A DNA stretch of 64,000 nucleotides, taken from positions 1 to 64,000 of the forward strand of contig CAVXZL010000001.1 of assembly GCA_963766345.1 (NCBI GenBank). The letters are read 5' to 3'. The stretch comes from DASVFB01 sp963766345 (GTDB lineage Bacteria; Actinomycetota; Thermoleophilia; Gaiellales; Gaiellaceae). Below, piece after piece: positions 57,888 to 64,000 of this stretch. The position numbers were made by a program, and so were the translations under genes. Under the pieces are notes generated by a model. That model was not told where the DNA came from and made no database searches. It saw only the letters and a list, made by a program, of their open reading frames with translations. Numbering within the stretch: position 1 is the stretch's first letter; every line of letters starts with the position of its first letter.

Positions 57888-58934
57888 ATGCGGATCGTCG
57901 TCACCGGAGCCACGGGCAACGTCGGAACGAGCCTCCTCGACGCACTCGAGCGCGACGAGCGGGTGGATTCCGTGCTCGGCGTCGCGCGGAGACCGCCGGC
58001 CGCGCGGGACGACGGGAAGACGGAGTGGGCACGCGCGGACGTCACGACCGACGAGCTCGCGCCGCTCGTACGGGGCGCCGATGCCGTCGTCCACCTGGCG
58101 TGGGCGATCCAGCCTTCGCGTGACCTGGCCAAGCTGCGTCGCACGAACGTCGACGGCTCGGCGCGCGTCTTCCGCGCGGTTGCCGACGCGGGCGTGCCGG
58201 CGCTCGTCCACGCGTCGTCGGTGGGCGCCTACTCGCCCGGGCCGAAGGACAGGTTCGTGGACGAGTCGTGGCCGTCCGGCGGGATCCCGACGAGCTTCTA
58301 CTCCCGCCACAAGGCGGAGGTCGAGCGGCTGCTCGATCGCTTCGAGCAGGAGCACCCGTCGGTGCGGAGCGTTCGCCTCCGGCCGGCGCTGATCTTCAAG
58401 CGCGAGTCCGCCGAGGAGCAGCGCCGCCTCTTTGCCGGGCCGTTCCTGCCGAGTGCGCTCGTGCGGCGCGGTCTGATCCCGTTCGTGCCGGACGTGCCGC
58501 GCCTGCGCTTCCAGGTCGTGCACTCGTACGACGTCGGCGAGGCCTACCGGCTCGCGGCGACCGGCGACGCGCACGGCGCCTACAACGTCGCGGCCGATCC
58601 AGTCGTCGACCCGGACGCGCTCGCGCGCCTCCTGCACGCACGCAAGGTGCCGGTCCCGGAGAGCGTGCTCCGCGGCGCGACGTCGCTGACCTGGAAGCTT
58701 CGCCTGCAGCCTTCGCCGCCCGGCTGGATCGACCTCGCGCTGCAGACGCCGCTGCTCGACGCGTCGCGTGCACGGGACGAGCTCGGCTGGTCGCCGCGGT
58801 TCACCGGCCTGCAGGCGCTGGAGGACGTGCTGCGAGGCATTCGCGAGCACGCCGGCTCGGACACGCCGCCGCTCGAGCCGTCCGACTCACGCGTGCACGA
58901 GGTGGTGCAGACGCGGATCGGCGGCGACGAGTGA
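57888..58934 (+). CDS. NAD-dependent epimerase/dehydratase family protein
   Basis: 348 residues, extended SDR. Cofactor loop RIVVTGATGNVGTSLLDAL (about 2-20), ADAVVHLAWAIQPSRDLAKL, HASSVGAYSPG (Ser) and catalytic-type YSRHKAEVERLLDRF (Y-x3-K, about 142-146). A C-terminal substrate domain follows and then a charged tail. ATG 57888 is preceded by GGGGAGGG. Divergent from recR. The sugar or other substrate is unknown. Confidence 0.87.
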   Translation: MRIVVTGATGNVGTSLLDALERDERVDSVLGVARRPPAARDDGKTEWARADVTTDELAPLVRGADAVVHLAWAIQPSRDLAKLRRTNVDGSARVFRAVADAGVPALVHASSVGAYSPGPKDRFVDESWPSGGIPTSFYSRHKAEVERLLDRFEQEHPSVRSVRLRPALIFKRESAEEQRRLFAGPFLPSALVRRGLIPFVPDVPRLRFQVVHSYDVGEAYRLAATGDAHGAYNVAADPVVDPDALARLLHARKVPVPESVLRGATSLTWKLRLQPSPPGWIDLALQTPLLDASRARDELGWSPRFTGLQALEDVLRGIREHAGSDTPPLEPSDSRVHEVVQTRIGGDE

Positions 58935-58938
58935 TGGA

Positions 58939-58958
58939 GCTGTACAGCGATGTACAGC
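58939..58958. terminator. Hairpin with GCGA (GNRA) tetraloop between convergent genes
   Basis: GCTGTACA (58939-58946) pairs perfectly with TGTACAGC (58951-58958) around loop GCGA. Outer GATG/CATC pairing can extend it past a short mismatch. It fills the gap between the convergent epimerase and hydrolase stops, so a bidirectional terminator is likely. Confidence 0.5.
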
Positions 58959-58962
58959 CACA

Positions 58963-59619
58963 TCACTTTGCGCACTCGAGCAGCACCTCGGTCACTTCGC
59001 GCGGCGCGGTGAGCATCGCCATGTGCTTCGTGTCGATCTCCCGGTAGTCCCAGCCGGTCTCGCAGCGGACGCGCTCCGCGACCGGCTTGAACCCGGACTG
59101 CGCGCACAGGACGTACGTGCGAGGCACCGACGCGCCGGCGCCCGTCAGCGCGACCGGCTCGGCCATGCAGCGGAGCGGCGTCGTCGTCAGGCGCTCGCGC
59201 AGGAGCTCGTAGTGCTCCGGGTCGGCGCCGACGTACTCCGGCGGGATCGGAGGGATGAGCCCGTCCTTCGCGTGCGAGGTCATGAAGCGTTCGAGGTCGG
59301 GCCGCTCCGTCCAGGCGGTGTCGCCGTCGCGCGGCGCCAACGCGTCCAGGTACACGAGGCGTGCGATCCGCTCCGGTACGCGATCGGCCGCCAGGGTGAT
59401 CGGCATGCCGCCGTACGAGTGGCCGACGAGGACGACGTCGCTCAGATCGCCGATCGCGTCGACGATCTGCTGCGCGTGATGCTCGACCGTCGTCTCGGCG
59501 TCGTGCAGCTCGAGGTCGAGCGCGCGCACCTCGTGACCCGCCTCGCGCAGCGCCGGCGCGACCGGATCCCAGTTCCAGCCGCCTCCGCCGGCGCCGTGCA
59601 CGAGGACGAACGGCTTCAG
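58963..59619 (-). CDS. Alpha/beta hydrolase, apparent CTG start
   Basis: 218 residues. LKPFVLVHGAGGGGWNWDPV opens the fold, the nucleophile elbow is VLVGHSYGGMPIT (Ser about 77), and YLDALAPRDGDT and the C-terminal IDTKHMAML (His) complete the triad. GTG 59601 would remove the first core strand FVLV. An in-frame stop lies only four codons before CTG 59619, so no ATG, GTG or TTG start exists upstream. It resembles salicylate/methyl-ester esterase-type hydrolases; substrate unknown. Confidence 0.87.
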   Translation of the reverse strand: MKPFVLVHGAGGGGWNWDPVAPALREAGHEVRALDLELHDAETTVEHHAQQIVDAIGDLSDVVLVGHSYGGMPITLAADRVPERIARLVYLDALAPRDGDTAWTERPDLERFMTSHAKDGLIPPIPPEYVGADPEHYELLRERLTTTPLRCMAEPVALTGAGASVPRTYVLCAQSGFKPVAERVRCETGWDYREIDTKHMAMLTAPREVTEVLLECAK

Positions 59620-59628
59620 GGCCGGTGC

Positions 59629-59950
59629 CTAGAGACCGAGGCCGAGCGAGCCGAGGTCGCCGAGCGCGCCGAGGTTCATCTTCGATTTGGCGAGCTCCTC
59701 GGCGGCCGACAAGGCGGAGTTCACCGCCGCGAGCACCAGGTCCTCGAGCGTCTCGGGATCCTCGGGGTCGATCGCCTCCTTCTTGATCTTGATCTCGAGG
59801 AGTCGTCCCGGTGCCCGTGGCCTTGACGGTGACGGCGCCGCCGCCGGCGCTGCCCTCGACCGTCTCGTTCGCCATCTCCTCCTGCGCCTTCTGCATGTCC
59901 TCCTGCATCTGCTGCGCCTGCTGCATCAGCTTGTTCAGATCCATGTTCAT
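59629..59950 (-). CDS. ybaB: YbaB/EbfC nucleoid-associated protein, with one extra base
   Basis: Small DNA-binding protein, about 106 residues after correction. MDLNKLMQQAQQMQEDMQKA and VEGSAGGGAVTVKATGTG are in the first frame. After about position 59800 the conserved LLEIKIKKEAIDPEDPETLE and LVLAAVNSALSAAEELAKSK are in the next frame, ending at TAG 59631-59629. Deleting one base near 59799-59808 joins them. ATG 59950 overlaps the dnaX stop (ATGA). A call that ignores the shift runs far into the next gene. Confidence 0.9.
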
Positions 59951-61524
59951 GACTCGGTGATCTCCTTCGCGTCGAAGGTTTCCTTGACGAGCTGGTAGAT
60001 CTCCTCTTCCCCCGCCGGCGTGTCGTCATCCTCCTCGGCGGGCGCGCCGCCCTCGCCGAGCACGAACTCGAGCGCGACCTTGCGCCCGGTCAGCTCGTAG
60101 AGAACGTCACGGAGGAGCGTCGAGTTCTTCGGCTCCTCGGCGAGCTTGCGGTGGAACGACGCGGTCGGCGGAAACTCGATGGTCAGCGTGTCTTCGACGA
60201 GGCCGACCGGCCGCGCCTCGGTGAGCATCGATGCCGTCGGAATCGACTTCTCGCTCAGGGCGGGAAGCACCGTGCGCTGCCACGCCTCCTGGAGCTGCTC
60301 CAGCTCGACGGACGGCGGCTCGGCTGCCGGAGCGGGGCTCGTCTCCACGGGCGCTGTCTCGGGGACTGTCCCTGTGACAACGCTGCCGCGGCCTCGTTCG
60401 AGCTGGTCTAGGCGAAACGCCAGTGCCTCTCGCGACATGTCCGCGGCGGGACGCGTGACCTTCACGAGCGCGAGCTCGAGCGGCAGGCGCGGGTCGCCGC
60501 CCTGGCGCATGTCGTCCACGGCCACGGCGAGCAGGTCGATCAGCCGCACGACGACCGGCGCGCCGAGCTGGTTCGCCTGCGCCGCGAGCCGGTCGCGCGT
60601 CTCCTCGGTCAGCGGCAGCGAGTCGGGCACCTCGCCCATGTGCTGGACGAGCATGAGCGCGCGCAGGTGCTCGAGCAGGTCGAGCACGAGACGGCCGATG
60701 TCCTGTCCCTGCGCCGCAAGCTGCTCGACGAACGTCAGCGCTCCGGCGGTGTCGCCGTCGACGACGAGGTCGCAGAGCCGGAAGAGTGCCTCCTCCTCGA
60801 CCGCGCCGAGGAGCTGCAGGACGTCCTGCACGGTGATGCGGCTCTCGGTCGCGGCAGCGAGCTGGTCGAGCGTCGACTCGGCGTCGCGGTACGCGCCGCG
60901 CGCGCCGCGTGCGACGAGCGCGAGAGCCTGATCCGGCACGTCGATCTTCTCCGCGTCCGCGATCAGGCGGAGTTTCTGCACGAGCTCCGCGAACCGGGGG
61001 CGCTGGAAGACGAACGTCTGGCAGCGCGAGCGCACCGTCGGCAAGACCTTGGCGAGATCCGTGGTGCAAAAGACGAACACGAGGTGCGGCGGCGGCTCCT
61101 CGATCAGCTTCAGCAGCGCGTTCCAGGCGGCGTCGGTGAGCTGGTGCGCCTCGTCGAGGATGTAGACCTTGTAGCGCCCTTCCGCCGGCTGGAGGACGAC
61201 GCGCTCGCGGATCTCGCGGATGTCGTCGATGCCGCGCTGCGATGCGGCGTCCATCTCGATCACGTCGAGTGACGAGCCGTTCGCGATCGCGAGGCACGCG
61301 TGGCACGTCTTGTCCGGATTCGGGGTCGGCCCCTGCGCGCAGTTGAGCCCCTTCGCGAGGATGCGCGCGAGCGACGTCTTCCCCGTGCCGCGTGGGCCGG
61401 CGAAGATGTACGCCTGCCGCACCTGCCCGGCCGAGATCGCGTTCTTGAGCGTGCGGACGACCGGCTCCTGACCGACGACCTCGTCGAAGTCCTGCGGGCG
61501 GTACTTCCGATAGAGCGCCGTCAC
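59947..61524 (-). CDS. dnaX: DNA polymerase III subunit gamma/tau
   Basis: Clamp-loader ATPase of 525 residues. RKYRPQDFDEVVGQEPVV, Walker A AGPRGTGKTSLARILAKGL (about 43-61), zinc-binding cysteines in NCAQ and KTCHACL, Walker B VYILDEAHQLT, and the sensor region EEPPPHLVFVFCTTD. Domain III and a tau-type C-terminal part with acidic tail follow. Start GTG 61524, divergent from the S9 peptidase. First gene of the minus-strand dnaX-ybaB-hydrolase group. Confidence 0.94.
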   Translation of the reverse strand: MTALYRKYRPQDFDEVVGQEPVVRTLKNAISAGQVRQAYIFAGPRGTGKTSLARILAKGLNCAQGPTPNPDKTCHACLAIANGSSLDVIEMDAASQRGIDDIREIRERVVLQPAEGRYKVYILDEAHQLTDAAWNALLKLIEEPPPHLVFVFCTTDLAKVLPTVRSRCQTFVFQRPRFAELVQKLRLIADAEKIDVPDQALALVARGARGAYRDAESTLDQLAAATESRITVQDVLQLLGAVEEEALFRLCDLVVDGDTAGALTFVEQLAAQGQDIGRLVLDLLEHLRALMLVQHMGEVPDSLPLTEETRDRLAAQANQLGAPVVVRLIDLLAVAVDDMRQGGDPRLPLELALVKVTRPAADMSREALAFRLDQLERGRGSVVTGTVPETAPVETSPAPAAEPPSVELEQLQEAWQRTVLPALSEKSIPTASMLTEARPVGLVEDTLTIEFPPTASFHRKLAEEPKNSTLLRDVLYELTGRKVALEFVLGEGGAPAEEDDDTPAGEEEIYQLVKETFDAKEITES

Positions 61525-61555
61525 CGGACCGATTCAACCAGAGTAGGGTTAGCCG

Positions 61556-63437
61556 GTGCGCGCGCCCGCTCCTGAAGCCGTCAGGGTCACGCCGGAGCTG
61601 CTCCTGCAGGTGCGCCGCCCCACCGATCTGGCGCTGGCGCCGGACGGAAGGCGGCTCGCGTACATCGTCTCGCCGTCATTCCGAGAGAAGGGCAAGCCGT
61701 TCGAGTCGCGCCTCTGGATCGACGACGCGCCCGCCACCGAGGAGGGCGCAGCCGATGCACTGCCGCGCTACTCAACGGACGGAGCGCTCGGGTATGCCTC
61801 TGACCGCGGGCACGCCGGCCGCCTATCGCTCTGGATCCACGGCCGCGGCGAGCTCGGCGAGATCCCCGGCTCCGTGGAGGACATCGCGTGGTCGCCCGAG
61901 GGCACGACGCTGCTCGTGCTCGCTGCCGATCTCGGGTCCGACCGGGCCGGCGCGCAGGCGGCGACGAAGATCAGGGAAGCCGGCGGGGACGAGCAGGATC
62001 CGAAGGTGCTCAGGCCTGCGACGTTCTGGCGCCGCCTCTACCTCGTCGATGCCGAGTCGGGCGCAACGCGCGAGGTGCAGCCCGACGGCGTGAACGTGTT
62101 CGAGTTCGGCTGGGCGGGCGGCAAGGTCGCGGCCGTGTGCACCGACGATCCGTCCGAGAGCGCGTGGTACGACGCGTGGATCGGGCTGATCGACATCGAG
62201 ACTCGTAGCGTCGAGCGGATCCACGAGCCCGAGTGGCAGCTGCAGTGCCCGGTCGTCTCGCCGGGCGGACGCGTCGCCTGGATCGAGGGCTTCGCGTCCG
62301 ACCGCGGAGTCGTCACCGGCACGGTCAACGTGCACGGCGTCGGCCCGCTCGCGCCCGAGCTCGACGTGACGTGGATCGACTTCGCGGACGAGGAGACGCT
62401 CTGGTACGCGGGTTGGCGCGGCGCCGGCTCGATGTACGGGCAGCTGGCGGTCGACGGGTCGCACTCGCTCGACGTCTCGGGCGACTTTCTCCTCGGCGCG
62501 CGCTTTCAGCCGCGCGTCATGCCGTACCCGGACGGCTCGAGCGTCGCAGCGGTGTTCGAGTCCCCGCTCGCACCTCCCGAGATCGCGCGCTTCGAGCCGG
62601 GCGCGGAGGCCGAAGAGCTGACGTCGCTCAACAGCGAGCTCGCTGCGGAGCTTCCGGGCGCGGAATGGCGCCCGTACGCGTGGGACTCGTTCGACGGCCT
62701 GCGCATCGAAGGGCTGCTCGCGCTGCCGCGCGGGCACGAGAACGGCGCGCTGCCGCTCGTCGTGTACGTGCACGGCGGCCCGACCTCGACGTGGGCGTGG
62801 AGCTTCGCGCCGCTGCTGATGCAGATGATGCTCCGCGAGGGGTACGCGCTCCTGCTGCCGAACCCGCGCGGCTCGAGCGGCCGCGGGCAGGAGTTCGCCC
62901 GCGCGAACCTCGGCGAGATGGGCGGCGGCGACCTGCAGGACATCCTCGCCGGCGTCGATGCGCTCGTCGCCGACGGCATCGTCGACACCGAACGCGTCGC
63001 GATCACCGGCGGCAGCTACGGCGGCTTCATGTCGTCCTGGGCGATCACGCAGACGGACCGCTTCGCGGCGGCGATCCCCTTCGCGGTCGTCACCGACTGG
63101 ACGAGCTTCCACTACACGACGAACATCGGCCACTTCGACGCGCTCTTCCTGCAGGGAGAGCCGACCGATACCGATGGGCCTTACCCGAAGTGGTCGCCGG
63201 TCTTCCACGCGCGCAACGTGAAGACGCCGACGCTGATCATCCACGGCGAGGACGACCTGTGCACGCCGCTGCCGCAGGCGACCGAGTTCTACAACGCGCT
63301 CGTCGAGGCCGGGTGCGAGGTCGAGCTCGTGATCTATCCCGCGCGAGGGCCACGGTTGGACGGAGCGCGAGCACCAGATCGACGCGTGGAACCGCGCGCA
63401 TGCGTGGCTCGACAGACACGTCAAGAGGGACGAATGA
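61556..63437 (+). CDS. S9-family prolyl oligopeptidase / acylaminoacyl-peptidase, with one extra base near the 3' end
   Basis: About 626 residues after correction. An N-terminal beta-propeller (about 15-370) carries WD-like segments (RRPTDLALAPDGRRLAYIVS, DIAWSPEGTTLLVLAAD). The catalytic alpha/beta hydrolase domain has VVYVHGGPTSTWAW, nucleophile Ser in ITGGSYGGFMSSW (about 486) and Asp in IIHGEDDLCTPL (about 567). The His lies in EGHGWTEREHQIDAW, which is in another frame. One extra base near 63338-63346 causes this. The corrected frame stops at 63437 and overlaps the SelW start (ATGA). Confidence 0.92.
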
Positions 63438-63676
63438 GCCACGTCCGCATCGAGTACTGCGTCCCCTGAGGGGCGCTCCCGAACGCCGTCGGTTTGACGG
63501 CGCAGATTCTCGAGGAGTTCGAGGAGACCGTCGACGGCGTCGAGGTCGTGACCGGCGTCGGCGGCGTCTTCGACGTGCACGTCGACGGCGAGCTCGTCTT
63601 CGAGAAGAAGATGCTCGGGCGCTATCCCGATCCCGAAGACGTGATGCCGCTCCTGCGTCCGCGTCTGGCGGGTTAG
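63434..63676 (+). CDS. SelW/Rdx-family selenoprotein (UGA at codon 12 read as Sec)
   Basis: 80 residues of thioredoxin-like Rdx fold. The N-terminus VRIEYC9-V-P-U12 has the CxxU redox motif directly after the first strand, as in SelW/SelT/SelH-type proteins. The rest (LTAQILEEFEETVDGVEVVT, GVGGVFDVHVDGELVFEKK) matches the family's helix plus GGxFEVxVDG strand pair. TGA 63467-63469 is in frame and followed by a clear SECIS hairpin. ATG 63434 overlaps the corrected S9 stop. Conventional calling would show only a fragment from 63494. Confidence 0.88.
63467..63502 (+). promoter_or_regulatory. Putative bacterial SECIS element of the SelW-like gene
   Basis: UGA 63467-63469, 14-base spacer, then a perfect 7-bp stem CGCCGTC (63484-63490) / GACGGCG (63496-63502) closed by loop GGTTT. 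The GGU loop and its distance from the UGA fit SelB-dependent bSECIS elements. Confidence 0.82.
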
Positions 63677-63707
63677 GTTCTTGGCCGTCGAGCCAACGGA
63701 GGCGATC

Positions 63708-64000
63708 GTGACTGACGCGAAGAAGGTCCTCGAACAGGCGATCAAGCTTTGGAACGCCAGTGAGCGGGAGCCGTGGGCTGACCTCTATGCCGACGATGTC
63801 GTCTACGAGGCGCCTGGTGGGGCCCGAATTTCCGGTCTGGCGAACCTGAAGGCGGAGTACTTCGATGCGCTAGTGACGGCAGCCCCTGACCGGAGCAGCC
63901 GCGACGTGATGCTGATCGCGGAGGGCGACCATGTCGTGGAACAGGCGAGGTATACCGGTACGCACACGGGCCCTCTGCGAAACCCAGACGGTGTCGAGGT
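63708..64000 (+). CDS. SnoaL-like / NTF2-fold protein (3' truncated by window edge)
   Basis: At least 97 residues visible. LEQAIKLWNASEREPWADLY and ADDVVYEAPGGARISGLANL show the SnoaL_2 helix plus strand pattern (aspartate and polyketide-cyclase-like pocket). HVVEQARYTGTHTGPLRNPD is the later strand pair. GTG 63708 follows GGAGG. It is 31 bases after the SelW-like stop and may be co-transcribed. The function of such small-ligand folds cannot be predicted. Confidence 0.85.
   Translation, partial: MTDAKKVLEQAIKLWNASEREPWADLYADDVVYEAPGGARISGLANLKAEYFDALVTAAPDRSSRDVMLIAEGDHVVEQARYTGTHTGPLRNPDGVE

Noticed and set aside
59947..61524. Programmed frameshifting in dnaX
   Set aside because: The full gamma/tau frame is continuous, and I see no A-rich slippery run with a downstream structure.
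63438..63469. The S9 peptidase running on to 63469
   Set aside because: Its last residues read the frame of the next gene (MSHVRIEYC). The family C-terminus with the catalytic His is in the other frame and stops at 63437.

Overview
The window is about 64 kb of very GC-rich, densely packed chromosomal DNA. Genes mostly abut or overlap, and GTG or TTG starts are common. Gene order and content point to an actinobacterium, probably a deep-branching class such as Thermoleophilia. The evidence is the clpC / radA-disA / carD-ispD-ispF / mutY / cysS-rlmB neighbourhood, the dnaX-ybaB-recR-lysC-asd neighbourhood, and a biotin-dependent acyl-CoA carboxylase. The class is an inference, not a search result. 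I see no prophage, CRISPR array or insertion sequence. It reads as a core chromosomal segment.

Layout. 1-17 kb: clpC (5' truncated), an EamA exporter behind a leader with an intrinsic terminator, radA-disA, carD-ispD-HAD-ispF, a minus-strand mutY operon that contains a selenocysteine AhpD-like gene, a DUF4386 membrane protein, a LysM/transglycosylase, a methyltransferase, an exported His/Gly-rich protein, cysS-rlmB, a cysteine-synthase-like enzyme and a NYN nuclease. 17-26 kb: a SigH-type sigma factor preceded by a perfect SOS box, tRNA-Thr, a secreted glycoamylase-like enzyme, and cheB-cheR behind a roughly 1,780-residue soluble hybrid kinase with seven 92-residue HAMP-type repeats. 26-39 kb: a Cys/Met PLP enzyme, acyl-CoA carboxylase subunits, a GGDEF/HD-GYP protein, an NlpC/P60 hydrolase, pgsA, and sucC-methyltransferase-sucD-aminotransferase. 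39-47 kb: LapA-like and Cys4 small proteins, a PDZ-Lon protease, an SDR, mdh, gltA, and xerD and xerC. 47-55 kb: pckA, a NUDIX protein, then sdhA-lipoprotein-sdhB-sdhE, a phosphoesterase and a GNAT protein. 55-64 kb: asd, lysC, recR, an epimerase, an alpha/beta hydrolase, ybaB, dnaX, an S9 peptidase, a SelW-like selenoprotein and the start of a SnoaL-like gene.

The main discovery is two in-frame UGA codons that fit selenocysteine. One is in an AhpD/carboxymuconolactone-decarboxylase-like protein (C-x2-U-x3-H). The other is in a SelW/Rdx-like protein (C-x2-U). Each UGA is followed by a 7-bp hairpin whose apical loop begins GGU, as expected of a bacterial SECIS. Routine gene calling truncates or loses both genes. 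No selA, selB, selC or selD is in the window, so the decoding machinery must be elsewhere.

Two cautions. Three conserved genes (cysS, ybaB, S9 peptidase) each carry one extra base near the 3' end or middle, which looks like residual assembly error. Three genes (NYN nuclease, metallophosphoesterase, alpha/beta hydrolase) seem to start at CTG, because no ATG, GTG or TTG start would keep the conserved N-terminus.

Metabolically, the window holds much of the oxidative TCA cycle (gltA, mdh, sucCD, sdhABE) plus pckA and acyl-CoA carboxylase. It also carries MEP isoprenoid steps, aspartate-family amino acid entry, and DNA repair and recombination genes (radA, disA, mutY, recR, xerC, xerD).
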